From Loripinus fragilis (Eukaryota > Mollusca > Bivalvia > Lucinida > Lucinidae): 64,000 nt of DNA. Position 1 is the stretch's first letter; every line of letters starts with the position of its first letter. The DNA is taken from contig OZ026520.1 in the NCBI GenBank assembly GCA_964019695.1, positions 30,662,120 through 30,726,119 of the forward strand. Reading direction: 5' to 3'. The notes under the pieces were generated by a model. That model was not told the DNA's origin and did not search any database. It worked only from the letters and a program-made list of their open reading frames with translations. The position numbers and the translations under genes are program-made. Of this stretch, positions 24,078 to 39,000 are shown piece after piece.

Positions 24078-27000
24078 CTGAATTAATAGATAGAAAAGCA
24101 AAATCATGCATGATCCAGAAAGTTTTGCCAGAGGGTTCCAAATTTGACAACGTTTTGTTTTACTTGTTGAGAGGAGAGAGGATCCAAATCTTAACAGTAA
24201 ACAGGCTACCATAGGCTCTGGTTACTCTGAGCCAAAATCTCAAGATCTTAAATGACAGTTCCTTTGGTGGCTGGTGATTTTTCAAGGAATCCCAATTCGT
24301 ATTTCTATGAAACCCTGTATTTCTGTAATTTTTCAGGTGTTCAAGACCCCTTGCCCCCCCCCCCCTCTGGATCTACGCATAAAAATGATGGTAATGTCAA
24401 TAATACATAGAAAATTAGGACACCTTAAATGGACTTCAAATTATATTAACTATTGGAGGAGTTCATTTATAATTCTGCGGTAGAAGGTATATTTCAGATT
24501 ATTTTGAATATCAAATTGAAACACTGGAGACTAGATCAGACGCTATATAATGCAGCGTCTGATCTACACCTAAGGAATCTTCTAACGCATACACTTTTGT
24601 TTTGGCATTTTCTTGAAAACTAGAAGTTCGAATTAAAAACTAGTTTAAAATAAATTAGAAAAAATGTTTTCTGGTAATGCATGTCTATTTTCAGAGAAAA
24701 CTGACCGACAGTATTTAAAATATTGAAGTTTGAGTTGAAAACTTCAAAAAAACGAAAGTCGCAAATTTACCATTTTTCAAACAAATCAATACGGAAAACA
24801 GAGTAGCAATTTGTCAAATGTATTCCATTTAGTAACATGGATTAATGAGACATGAATCATGTTCATTTTCAAAGGTAAGTTAGCCTGTATTCTATTATTC
24901 ATAAAATAAGAAAAACACAGCCAACTTCTATCTTCTACATCTATAAAAGTGAACGGACAATACTAACAAACAAGTAATTAAATTATTCCTGACAATCGCA
25001 TCGCATATGTGCTCGATTGGCTTCAGATCTGGGGAGCAGAATAGCCATGGTTAATCATTTATTCTGCTAGCTAGCTTCAGAGCCCTGCTGATGTTACTCA
25101 CAGTGTGGACTTTTATATTTCAATTGAACAAAATAACATAAAAAGAAGGCAGAGTATGGTCCGGAAATACCACAATCACACACTGTAGACCAACCAATGC
25201 ACGGTGAGGAAGAGACACAGAGAACTGACAGTCACATGACATTAAAAGCATTTTTTAAGCAACTATCTTTCTCTTCCCCAGCGAGATGATTGCAAAACTA
25301 GAAATGACACCAAGTACTACACAACGAAACAAGGACAGGATACAAAACCTCACCAACAATAGGAGCAACAATAAACAATGAATCAACAACAACATACGCA
25401 TCGCCTTAGAACTCTCAGTCGAAGTTACAGGGGTCTTAAATTAATTTTACTGGCCAAATCTTTGCCCTAGATTATGTTGTTGTCAAAACCAAAAACATGT
25501 TGAGCTCGCATGGTGGCTTCCTTACTTATCCAATGCATCATCACGGGGAAACAATCAAATTATTACTGTAATGAAACAAAGAAAATGGCTCTGAACTCAC
25601 AGACAGTCAGAGCTAAAATAAACCCTCCCCAAGTTGAGCCACAATAGGCACATACAAAGACAAACACTAGGCAGTGACCCACCAATGAAAATTTTCTGCC
25701 AAGGTTGTCATTGTGTCTGAAGCCTAACCTACCGTGAATTTTATGCATGTCTTATTACAAACAGGCGTTTTTCATTGTTCAGCATGACAAATGAAAATAA
25801 TATTGCCTCACTGAAATGCAGACTTGAGACTAAATTCCAATTTTTGTGACTTCCGATTTTCACCCTTTAAAATTAAATAAGCTGTATTTTGCATAATACG
25901 CAATGTATTGTTTTGAAATTTTCACACATGATGTGAATAATATTGAGTGTGTGTTTAACAACAAAAAAGTGAATACTTTTAACATTATTAAGCGTTTGTA
26001 GTGAATTGTTTACTGTATGCGTTAGAAGATTCCTTAAGTATAGGTATGTGTCGTTGGCCAATGCTCTTTCAAACTTATATAATTGCCTATTTGGGCTGAG
26101 AGAATTCTTAACATTGTAGTCTTAAAAAGTTTAGGATATAATGTACCTTACATTGAGTGATAATTTATTCATGGATTTAAAGGAAAATACCAAATGTGTT
26201 GCTTTGCGGACAATATAATAACTTTAATCAACATCTTTTTATAAGCTCAAGAATACCAAAACACAACAAAAATGTTCTTTTAATTTAATGACATCTTGTT
26301 ACAATAACCCTGGCCTCGAGGTTATAAAACTTGAGTTCATTCTCAGACTCAAAATAAAGCATAATGATTGGCTGCTTGCGGACACGTGTCCGCAATCAGC
26401 CAATCATTGCGCTTTATTTTGAGTTTGAGACTGTACTCAAGTTTTATAACCTCGGGACCAGGGTTATCATGAATCTGAGATTGGATCAACTTTAGTGTTA
26501 TTAAAGTAAACGATAGCGTTAGATTGGGAGTGTAGACCGAAGCATGATATACGTGTGTTAATGCATTCATTTATGTCCTTTTGTAGAACAGTTTTCAGGT
26601 CATCAATAATTTAACCATGAACTCCTAATGTCTAAGATTGAATGTAGAAAATGATTTACGACTTTGGTGATACCAACGTTGTTATACCAAAATAGCTTGT
26701 AAACATTTACTTCTAAGTAAGTAAAATTAATGGAACATTTCTTATCAAAATGTTGCTTTCAAAAGAACAATTACAGTGAGTCTTTCATATTAATTAAATA
26801 CAAATAACGCAGCTATTTAATTAATATTTGCTGTTTGATATGGGTTCTATGTTCTATGACAGAAGCAGATACTCCAAGTAGTCAGAAATGAGATATCAAG
26901 AGTCCTGTAAATAGAAGACCTAAGATGAGAGCTCATGCATTACTGTGATTTTAAATAAGTCGATGAAAGAGATAAAGACAAGGCTTGAGACCATCTTAAC

Positions 27001-30000
27001 ACTTTTTACAACAAGTTTGCCTTAATATAACCATTAAAAAGTAAGCGAGTATGATAAGGAAATAACGCAATGTATTAATTATTGAATATATTCAATAAAA
27101 TACGTCTGAGTACTCATGTAAGATTCTTTTTTATCATTTGACAATGAAATTACTACGAAATCGCATTTTGGTCTGTTTGAAAACTTGAAGATTTTTCAAT
27201 AATATCTGCATTTTTGTTTTTGACTTTTTTACACCCTATGACTGAAAATGTTAACCAATATTGTTTTATCGAGATTAATACATGGTGTTATTTCCTTCCA
27301 GCTGTGACATTATGTGATAAATATAGTATAGAGCATTCAAATTAATGTAACTGGTCCAAAGGTTATGAAACTTTTTCATGCTCACATCAATTGAGCATGA
27401 AATTTCAATTGCTCATTTAAACTAAAATACTGACAACTGAAGAAGTTTCCTGCTTTGAGTCTCTCAGAAATTGTATTTATCATGCTAATAAATGTTAAAA
27501 TGCCAACAATTGTTGGCATTTTAACATTTATGAGCAGGATAAATTTCGTGCTCAGCTGAGTTGAGCATGAAAAAAAGTTAGTTTTATAAACTCAGGGCCT
27601 GGTACCTTCATCTTCAGTACATGTTCCTACATTTCCAGACCAAGATCCTGAAGAACATCCAAGAATGTTGTCCCCTGACAATTTGTAACCAGAATCACAT
27701 GAAACTGTCACATGATTACCATGAGCAGCAACCTTGGAGGAGACCGAGCCATAAGCTGGTGCAATCAAACCACTGCAATCTGAAATTAATCATTCATTAA
27801 AACAAAGCACGAATTGAAGGTTTCTAAGTTTATTAGCCTCAAAAAAATATGCTGAAATTAAATCAGCCATTTTAGTGCTTAGACATAGATCCAGAGCAAA
27901 TACGCAATGTTTTTGAGTGCAAAGCTGTAATGATTTTCATTTATCAGATTAAAGATATGTGTTGTGAGCCCATTTAGAAGTTTATTTTGTGTCACACACA
28001 ACACAATTTAGTTGTGCCTAAAAAGAACACCAAAGATAGTTTGTGTAACAATGTTTTTTTTGACAAATTTAATAGAATCAATTTAGCAAAGCTCTAAACG
28101 ATTAATTTAATATCCTGATTGAAACACAATCAAGGCTTGTTATAGACTTTATCATGATTATTGAGTTCAGCATGAGGATTTATTAATAACTGGGACTAGT
28201 AATCAAAATAACAAGCAAGTAAGCCATATAAATTCAACATTAAAAAAACAAACAATAAAAACAAAACTGAAAGCATTATCAGACAAGAAAATTATATACA
28301 AACTATTAAATAGTCTTAACTAAAAGATAAGCCCATTGAATGTTTTCATTTTGAAGATCTTGAATCCAACAGTGATATTCCAATTTCAAAGCACTATTTA
28401 ACAATTAACACAATTAACTCTCAAGAACAAGTTTATTATTTAGACAGCTTAACACAATTCAACCAATTTTGGTAATGATTCAACAAACACAAGATCTGTA
28501 AAAATCTAGCCTCCTCCATATTATTAAAGTTCAATCAGGCATTTATCAGATAAGTAGGAACTTGAAAATGTACGTCAATATGTCAAGTACAAAATGTAAG
28601 ACCAAGACAATACCATATTTTCTTCAGCATTCTATAGAAGATTATTGATCTTCTAGACATTTCTAGAAGATGTGCTTTATCTAAGATGTTCTGCCAAATA
28701 CTATAGTATGTCCTGAAAAACAGCATAGTTTTTATTCAAGAAATTATTTCACATAAAGATTAATAGAATATACGCTTATTTTAATTGTTTGATAGGCGAA
28801 AAGCAGTTTATTATATTTAATGTCAATATACTTTGTACTGTATTGTGAAAAAGTTTGAGCATACAACAGATAACCATAACAGTTTTAAGTCGTTACACAG
28901 GTATAAGACAGCTTATAACACAGTAGGCTTTTAATGTTATATTACCATCATTTAATTAAACAATAAGTTGGTAAAACTAAGACTTGGGATGAAATTTGCT
29001 AAATAAGCATGAATTTAACTTCACAAACAATATGCGGAAAACAAAGGTCCAATCAGTTAAAGTAAACGAATTCAACTTGCAAGTTAAGTTTTAGAAAAAC
29101 AATTTTGCAACAGTTGGAATAAATCGAAATTCTTCTTTCAATGATTTTAAAGCATTCTACTCAACATTTTCTTGTTGGTTACAACGGTATATACAAAAGT
29201 TCATATCACCAACTAAAAAGACGCTAGTGGCAGCCTGACTGTCATTGGAAGCAGTATTAAGATCCTTAAGAAACAGATTCAATCATTAGGATCGTTGTTT
29301 TAAATAGCTACTAACTACATGAACTGCAAATTGATAACAATATATAAAATTCTTAAATTCTCAGGAATCATGAGATTTAACATACCGTCCAGTATTCAAT
29401 TTAACAAAAAAACATATCGTGCTACAAGTACTAATAGACACAAATGCCAGTGCAGTAGTTACCTTCAAAAAAGTGGGAATATAAGAGTTGTCAGTTAAAC
29501 CAAACATTTAGTTGATATGATGATAACATGTCTTTTGCAAGTGAGAATCAATGTAAATCTGGAGAATATCTTGAGTATACGTGTTGCAATTTATCAAATT
29601 TTGGTGAGCGCTCTCCCCAAATAAAACAGCTTCCAGCATCACATTATGAGAATAACTAGCTCCTTGCTTTCAGGTGTAAATTCATCACATGTAGATAACA
29701 TTTGCAAACAGTTTGAATCCTTTCAGACCGGAATCATATCAGTGTTGAGCTGGATCAAAGTTATTTGACAATCGAATAGTGAGGGTCTAGATGGGGTATA
29801 ATGATTAGTGCATAATGACCATTTTTTATAATAAATAGTGAATAATGAGCCAAAAAAATAATGAATAGTGAATAATGAGAGCCTAAAAATAATGAATAAC
29901 CGTATTTTTTTAATGAATTGAAGAAAAAAATAATGAATAGTGAATAATCAGATTTCTTTGCCACCTTTCTTACTTTTAATGAATAATTGGTCTTATTTTA

Positions 30001-33000
30001 ATGAATAATCCAAAATTTTAATGAGATGAATAATGGGCTAAATTTTTAATGAATAGTGAATACCAGACCCCCCCCCCCCCCCCCATCCAGACCCTTAATA
30101 GTGCTTCTGGAAGATTTTTTTGAAAAGTTTAATTATGAAAAAATGAGCAGACGCCAGCAAAAGCATGACACTAATCAGAATGCAGAGAGTTTACAACCCG
30201 TTATAAGTTTAAAGTGCCAGATGACAAGACTGCTTAACCCATAAAGCGCCACAAACGAAAATTACAATTTGCACTTTTATAACAAATAAGGCATGCTATT
30301 TCATGAGAATCGTCTGCTGGCAGACGAGTCTCATGAAATATCATTCCTTTTGTTTTAAATTTGGAAATATATTGTAAAATCTGTCGTCTGCTGCAATCAT
30401 GATTGGCGCTTTAAGGGTCAAAAGTGATATTTGACAGAAGAAAGAGCAGCAACCACGACTTACCAGATTTGCATGTTCCAATAGTTGCTGACAAGGATCC
30501 AGATAAACATATAAGAGTTCTTTCCCCTAATAGGGTAAAACCATGGTTACAAGATACTGTTAGATAGTTGCCATGGGAAATATTGGTAGATGACAGAGAG
30601 CCGTGCATTGGAGCTTCTAAACCATTACAGTCTGAAAGCAGAAATATCTTGAAATATATTCACCAAAAACTATTAAACAATAAGAAACTATTCAAGTGTC
30701 TCGTAGATCCAAAGAAACAGGAATTAGGTCACATTGTCTAGTATTTCCCAAGTTTCAAAGATATTGCTTCAAAGTTCATGACTATCACTTTAAATAAGTT
30801 TGAAGCAGATATACTCCGTCCAGATAAGAGACGTTGGGCGGTCCTTAGCTAAGTTCAACCCCTAGACAAATACATTTCGAAATCGGTTAGTCAGGTCACA
30901 TTGTTGCGTATTCATCCATCTGTGAAACTCTCCACACCAATATTATATACCTCTGGGGCCACTAACTCGTAGACATCGTAAGTTGACCAACTTAAGACGA
31001 CCTTAAGATTAACTTAAGGTGACGACCGTAATATTTAAGGTGGCGCTATTCCGATAACATAAAGCCGTCTTAGCGCCTTCTTAACTTAAGGTCATCGTAT
31101 CTTTTAAGATTTACCTGTGTTATATCTATTCTCTCGTGCAAAGCGTGTTGTTTACAGTATTTAGAACCGACTCAGCAGAAAATATAAATATATGGGTCGC
31201 GACGCGAGAAAATCAGTCTTTGGTAGGCTAAAATCAGCATACTCAGCTACAGAGATTAGCTAGAATATTGAAAATTTCGTTCTGCGGTTTGTATTGTAGC
31301 TGTCTGTGCTCTCTGTCTCTTCCTCGCGGTGCCGTCGGTTGGTCTGGAGTCTGTGATCGTGGTATTTTCTGGTCACTTTCTAACTACTATATTTTACAGT
31401 TAACAAGGATAATGACACTGATCAGACTGAATGGCTGCACATGCTATTCGGTGCGTATGTTTTTCGCGTGTAACTAAGTCTGGTTTTCTCCTGGCCCATA
31501 TTGTTGATATCAGCCAATTGATATCAATATTATTCATTTTGCATGAACCCTTTATATTTGTGAAACTCCTAAACGAGTATTTTTTGCAAACAGAGAAGAC
31601 CCAGATGAAATTCTTCATTTTATCAGGGTATTTAGTGTCTGTAAAGGTCAACTATCTTCAGACAAAAGAATACAATATATTTTTGAAAATTACAACCTGT
31701 CAACAGCCTGATATTTACAATGGACTAACCCAAGTTTATTGTATCAAGTCAGAAGGAAGGCTTCATTACTATTAAAAAGGTTAAGTTTCGCCTAGTTCCC
31801 TGACAAGTTTCAAATATGCATTATAAGCAAACAAAATATCTAAGTCCTGGCGGCTTGTCAGAGATGGTTTTCTCGTGGTAGTTTAGTTTTATTATTTAAT
31901 TAACAAACAATTAAAAGATCTTCATTATTGTGATAGCGTACTGAATACAAAATGAACTTTAAGCAACATTCACAGCCGAAGAGCTGGCAAATGAATGCTA
32001 TGTGAAAATTTGAACAGCCTTTACTTCAAAAATAAGGGACACAACATCCAAATATTTTCTAAATATCGTTTAAAATGCAGTGGTCGGATTACTTTGAAGA
32101 CCAAGAGTTAAAACTCATGAGTACGTCGAGAACTCTGATCAGGCTGCAGAGTTCAAGGCATCTGCAGGGCTGTGTGTAGCAGTAGTCGACCCGCTCATAT
32201 GCATTCAAAAATGAACACAACCAGTGGTTTGGGGAACAGAAGAAAACGACCTTTTATTTTTATTTTGGAAATCCACCCACCAACCTACCTACCTATACCT
32301 ACCTACCTATGCACATACACCCTTGATTGGCTCAGAACGATACCCTTGCGGCCATAGTCTTTCATTCCCTAATTATTTTGACCATGATCAGTGAGAACTA
32401 ACATAAAATAGCCTACAGGTTTAATTACCTAATACAGCACACAATCACTGAACATACATAAAGCAATTTACATGAACATACACGTGCGTGTTTATCTGCT
32501 ACATGCCTACATGCATTCAGGAAAATTCGCCAGAGGTTAGGGTCAAGGCCCAATATTTTATTTTCCAGGGGGTTCCAACTCTTTTCGGGGGAAGGGGGGT
32601 CCAATTGCTATTTTATAAAGAAACGTGTGGATTTTCCAGGGTGGGTGGTCTGGACCTCCTCCCCCCTCTGGACCTGCGCACAACCTATATACATGTGTCT
32701 CTGTATAAAGCCTTTAAAATGTAGCAGGCAGTATTTTTTTCTAAAGATATAGGCTTTCATAGTCTTCTAAAATTATTATGTCGCCAAAATCATTATTTTA
32801 TTGCATTCGTTCTTGGAAGTACCTCTCGTTACCACTAAGACGGCGCTAAGGTGACTCTATCGTGACCGTAACTTTACGATGATCTTAAGTCATCACCGTA
32901 AATTAAGGTGTGTACGAGTTAGTGGCCATAACTGTTAAGGTGAACTTAAGTTGAACTTACGGTGATCTTAAGGCTTAAGATGCCTACGAGTTAGTGGCCC

Positions 33001-36000
33001 CTGTAGTTTTATAGTTTCCGTATCGTGAAAAATAAGCGTTTCGAATTATTGCAGATGAATCTGATCAGTATAGATACCTATGCTAAGCTGTTGATTGAAA
33101 TATGCACGCACAAGTATCTCAAACACGTACATGTATTATAAACTATTCAAGCAAAAAAGCAACCTTCGACAAAGAAATCTACAATCACACAACTTTTATC
33201 ATTTCATAAAAGATCTGTGCACCCTTTCCCGTGGCCCAGATATTGAACCCTTATCATGCCAAAATTTAATTGGTGTTGGTTGTGCGAAGGGAGGGTGGGC
33301 TGTTATGATGTTGTTGTTGTTTTCATAATACTATTTTTTCGAAGTCAGAGCTAAAACACCCAAATCATTTTCTTGCCTTTGGAAAAATATTTTCATCGAC
33401 AGCATATCTAACACGAATATTTTCCAAGTAGCACACTAAAGATAACCCTGTGTACCAGTAGACGCACACAGCTGCAGCATAGTTTCGAGATTAGGATCTC
33501 TTTTGTTATTTTGCGTTGATTTTTTTCGTTTGTATAAATATTGTGCGTCGCTGTCAACATTCTTTCAGTCATGTCGCAACGTTTCCCTGACCATCTAGGT
33601 TGAACCAGTACTTAGCAGAGAATGGGACATTACTAAGTTCCATCATTGAGCCTTCTCCAAAGAGCAATCCTTTAAACACACGTCTAACACAGTAGCACTA
33701 GGCAACTGTTGACCTCGATGATTCGAAGTCGATACTTTACATCCCAGTAAAAAAAAATCGGTCATGTGGGGACATATCCTGGGTTGTACCAGTACTAAAT
33801 AGAGTATAACGTGTCTTGCACAAGGAAATAACATGGTGCCCCCAGAGAGACTCAAACCAACGACCCCTCTATCTCAAGTCGAGCACTCTACCACTGGTCG
33901 AATCTTCAGGTATCTACATATTTTAAAGGCGTCATTCACATCAGCCTACTTGTTGGGCTAGTTCATTAATGTGTAATCACTAAACCTATATTACATGTAC
34001 GCTGTTTATTCGTATATCATGTGTAAAACAGTTCGCTATTCCTACAAATGTATGGATTTTTTGCGCTTTAACCCATATTATGGCTAGCATCCTTTTTGTG
34101 GTAAATAGGCAAACAGCGCAGACATAGATCAGAAGCCGCAAAACGCGGCATCTGATCAGGGTCTCCACTTTTTGCTTATAGATTGCCATATCAAGATTGG
34201 AATAACAATGAAAAATACCACCCAACAACCCTTAAAACGGAAATAGACAGGTCCAATTAATAACAGTGGGAAATTCCATTCCGCTTAAATGGGTTAAGAT
34301 GGTTTCTTGTGACATGGCTGTATAGTAAATACAATACTAAAGGAAATCACAGGTAAAAAGTATGCTACATGCAATCAAATCTTCATTACGCTGTGCAATC
34401 TGAGCAACAACAGCCATTCTAACATGGACCAGTGTGCCTTGCTGATCTAACTAAAATTCATATGCGTTTTTGGAGGCCCTGAACAGTGAGCAATAATATG
34501 TACCAATGTGTCTGTAAACTAGTAAGACTGAAGTTTTCTGTTTAGATGTGCTTGCGAGTGTTTGCCAGGCATGCTAACCGTATAAAACTGGCCACCTTTG
34601 TCGTCTGCGGCTTAGTTGTTTTGCACGATTAAAGCGTGCCTATGCTGTGATACCTAATTTGCTGTTGACCAGTCTAAATTGACAGTGAATGGCAGTGCTT
34701 TGTCACGGGTGTCACGTGACGTGTATTGATAAGTTATGTGCGATACAGCGGACACTATTTTTGTGAATTTATATGGTTTCTACTTCAATTTGAATGACAA
34801 TTTTTGTACACGGAAAAGTTAAAATAATGGACAAGAGGAATATATAACATAAACCGGTGATACACTTTTGCTTTTATACTTTGAAACATTTTTAATATTT
34901 CAATATCGCTAACAATAGAGAACAATAGAAAGTGCTATATTCATGTCTATGCCCAACTAACAAAGCCCTGAAGGCCTTATAGGTAGTTTTCTTTTATAAC
35001 GGAAAATGACTGAGAGGGCTTAGTACGATCAAAATTTCGTCACGCTTGATTAGAGAAGAATCAGTTGGGCCAGAAAAGCAAAATGATGACCATTAACATG
35101 CAATATGCAAAACAGGAAACCCAGAAATATTGAAGGCGACGAATATTATTCTATTTAAACGTCAGATTTATAATATCATATATTCTGTTGTCTACAGCCG
35201 AATCATGACAGCATGACAAAAAGTAAACAGGGAAAGCAAAAATCACCCAAGCAAAACGATAAATCTAAACAAAATCATAACAGTCCAGAGCTCCAGATTA
35301 TGGAAACAAACATTAAATCACCACCATACTCCCAAGGGAACCAGTGTTATATGCCACCACCACCGCCGTATCACCAAGTGCAAAATGCAATTTCGACTGG
35401 ATCTGCAGAATTATTAAGACAAACCAGTGAAGTATTATACGGACAATACAGCCCTCAACAGATTAATGCAAACATAAATGCAAATAGTAGCCCAAACTTA
35501 ACAAACACTAATACAGTGAACAATAATACAACGAATTCCGGATGTGTACCATCAATGCAACACGGGCAAATGCAACAGACAATGAATCGTATGCCAATAC
35601 AGTTACCTCAGCAGAGCTGTCAGCAAACTAGCACTACAAGTTGTACCCAACAACCTTTAAATGCAATTGATAGTGACAATGTAACGCCAGTATGGGCAAT
35701 CAATCTGATGCAAAACCTGGGTCAGCAACTTCAAAATATTCAACAACAACTTGAGGGGCAAAACCAGAGATGGCAAGCCATCGAATCCAAAATTGAACAC
35801 CAAAATGTTCGAATGACGAATATGGAAACGCAAATGAGTCATCTGAATACAATGAAACAAAGTTTTAATAAGACCATAAATAAAGTTGAAAGTTTAGATA
35901 CGGACATAAAATCTGTGCAAAAAAAGATCAGTGAATACGACAGAAGTATTCAAAGTTACAGTGATATATGTGATGAAGTAACATATTCAAACAGTCAAAC

Positions 36001-39000
36001 TGAAGCTAAAATAAGTCACATACTAGATAAAGTAAATACACTGGAAGGGTATCAAAACCAATTGGAAAACAAGCTGTCACAAACTGATGAAAAATTAATT
36101 GACATCCAATGGAGATCAATGCGTGAAAACTTGATTTTCACCGGAATACCTGAATCTGAGTTACGACAGGGTCAACAAGAAAACTGTGAGGCTCTAATCA
36201 AAGAGTTCTTAAAATCTGAAATGAACATATTCATTGATATACAATTCGATAGAGTACACAGACTTGGAAGATACAAACCAAACCAACATTACCCAAGACC
36301 AATCATCGCCAAGTTCACAAGTTATAAAGACAAAGAGTACGTCAAAAAGGCTGCACCTAGAACACTTATAGGAACTCAATTTCGAGTTAATGAACATTTC
36401 CCACAAGAGATTGAAAACAGAAGGAAACAACTATATCCAGAAGCCAAAAAAGCAAGACAAAATAAAAATAATGAAGTGAGATTGGTCCGTGATAAACTAT
36501 TTATTAATGGAAGACAATTTTTGCCAAATACAAATGATAGCCAAAACAGCACATCACAGAATATCTCCAGTTATCGTAAAAGCTACACAAACAGCGGAAT
36601 CCAATCAGAATCATTTCACAGAAGGACATTTAACGAACAGCCAAGATTCAATAACAATGTTAGACATCACGGACAACAGCAAAATCGAACCCAGTCAGAG
36701 GTAAATTGGCAACAACAGAAATACAGAAATCCAAGTCGTGATGTACCACCAGATAATTCAAGAAGGCATGAGACTAGAACGGCTGTAGCATGGGAAGTTC
36801 CATTGTCAAATCGCTTTGAAACAACATCTCAGTTACAAAATACACCGCAAAGGATGGGTAAAAAGAAAGCTACATCCCCAATAGATACAGAAGTGACTAT
36901 GAAAAAGCAAAAAGAGTGTGAACCCCAAAACGAATGCATCATTACCAACCAAGTGAAGGACAATGTTGTAAACGATGAACAGCTGTTGATGCAACCACGT
37001 AAACTGAATGATGATTCTATTTCTATACTATCTCCTAACCAAGAGGTTCAGTTACAAATGCCTAAGGCAGTTGACAGTGCAACATTATATTACGGTCCTG
37101 ATAAAGTGCATACCGAACAAACCAAGTCCTCAAACGTCAATACCGAAGCAGAAAACCATAACACAAACTTTAGCCAAATGCGAAATTCTGTTGAAATAAT
37201 TGATGGAACCGAAGCAGACTAGCAAAGCGAGGGAGACAGCTTTATCGCAACTGCTATAAACAATCACACCAAAGAACAGATACATATCAAAACACAAATC
37301 CGTTTATTGTCATTAAATGTATGTGGACTAATATCCAAAATAAGATGCCCTGAGTTTATAGATTTAATTAGAAATTATGACATTGTTGGTATTCAAGAAT
37401 CGAAAACAGATGACACTGATGTGATAGAAATACCAGGTTATTCTATATTTTCACACAACAGGGCACGTATTTCTAGGTTTAAATCGGGTGGCATTACCTT
37501 AATTGTCAAAAATGAAATTGCTCCATTTATAAAGATAGACCAAGTACGAAATTCAAAATTCATTTTGCTCTTTACTATTACACAACGCCTAAGCCGGTTA
37601 AGGGAGGATATATATTGTGGTATAGTATATGTCCCCCCTTATGGGTCCAAATATGCCACCGACGACCCCTACCTCGAAATACAGAGCGAGCTACTGCGTT
37701 ATTGCATTGACTCAAAGCATATACTCCTTTTTGGAGATTTTAATGCTAGAACAGCTAACTTGTCTGATTTTCTTGAATTCGATGAAAATATATGCGATGA
37801 AAATAATTTAGATGAATTGTTCAATGAAGGCAAAGAACTTTTCAGTGTATTGGAAAAGTATGCAGTACCACTTGAAAGAAAAAGTGCAGATAATACCACA
37901 AATACTTATGGCCGACATTTATTAGAGCTTTGTAAAAACAACAATTTATTTATTTTGAATGGTAGAATAGGCCAAGACAGACTCCTTCCAAGAGTTACTT
38001 GTAAGGATCGAAGTACAGTGGATTACTTCTTATCAACAGTTGAAAACTTCTCGGTTTTGGAAAATTTTACCATTCATGAATTTTCTGAACTTTATTCAGA
38101 TGCTCACTGTCCATTATCAATCTGTTTAAATGTCGACCTACTTGAAACTACACGCCCAAACCATGCAAACAAAATAGATGCTCAAGAACCAAAAGTTATA
38201 AACTGGGATGCCACAAAAAGAGAAAACTTTATAGAAAACTTTGATGTTATGGAAGCTGCAGCCATTGAAACAAAACTGAATGAACTTTTGCATAATAGTG
38301 ATATCACAAAATCAAATATAAATGAGACTGTTGTCAGCATAGGTAAACTGTTCAACACATGTTCAAAAGAAACATTTGGAGAAATAGCCAATACTAATTC
38401 ATATCATTATAATAAAATAAAGCCTTGGTTCAATGGTGAATGCTTCCATGCAAGAAATTTATATCATAAATGCAGAAGGATGTACAATAAATACAAATCT
38501 AACTACTATAAAAATATTTTAAAAATAGTGAGTAAAAAATATAAGACAACACTATCAAAAACACAACGAATGTATAAAGATAAAAAGATAAATGAAATTC
38601 GAAAACTAAAAAGTACTAATCCCAAGAAATATTGGAAAACGATAAACACACAAAACAAAAAGGATGAAGTCCAAGCCCCACTTGAGGAATTATACAGGTA
38701 TTTTAAAACAAGCAATGAGCAAGCAACAAATACTGGAGAAACAGAAAATGATGACTTTGATTTGGTAAATAATGAAATCAACGATGAAATAAACCAGCCA
38801 ATTAGTGAAAAAGAAATTTTACATGCAGTCCGTTCCTTGAAAACAAATAAAGCACCGGGATTAGATGGCATAGTAAATGAGCAAATAAAATCTACAATTT
38901 CTTACATGTCCCCAATATATGTTAAACTTTTTAATATAATTTTTGATTCAGGAATCATGCCAGATGCTTGGACTGTTGGAAATATAAAACCTATATATAA

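Larger units (their letters stand above)
30957..33001. mobile_element. 2.05-kb element with 23-bp terminal inverted repeats
   Basis: Left GGGGCCACTAACTCGTAGAC (30957-30979) and right GCCTACGAGTTAGTGGCCCC (32979-33001), one mismatch over 23 bp. Many CTTAAG / ACTTAAGGTGA motifs lie just inside both ends, and a third internal TIR copy lies at ~32913-32930. No transposase ORF is seen. A PLE tail fragment sits at 31295-31385. Confidence 0.7.

Noticed and set aside
31431..31775. 114-aa ORF inside the 2-kb TIR element as its transposase
   Set aside because: Too short, no catalytic motif, and composition like non-coding AT-rich DNA.
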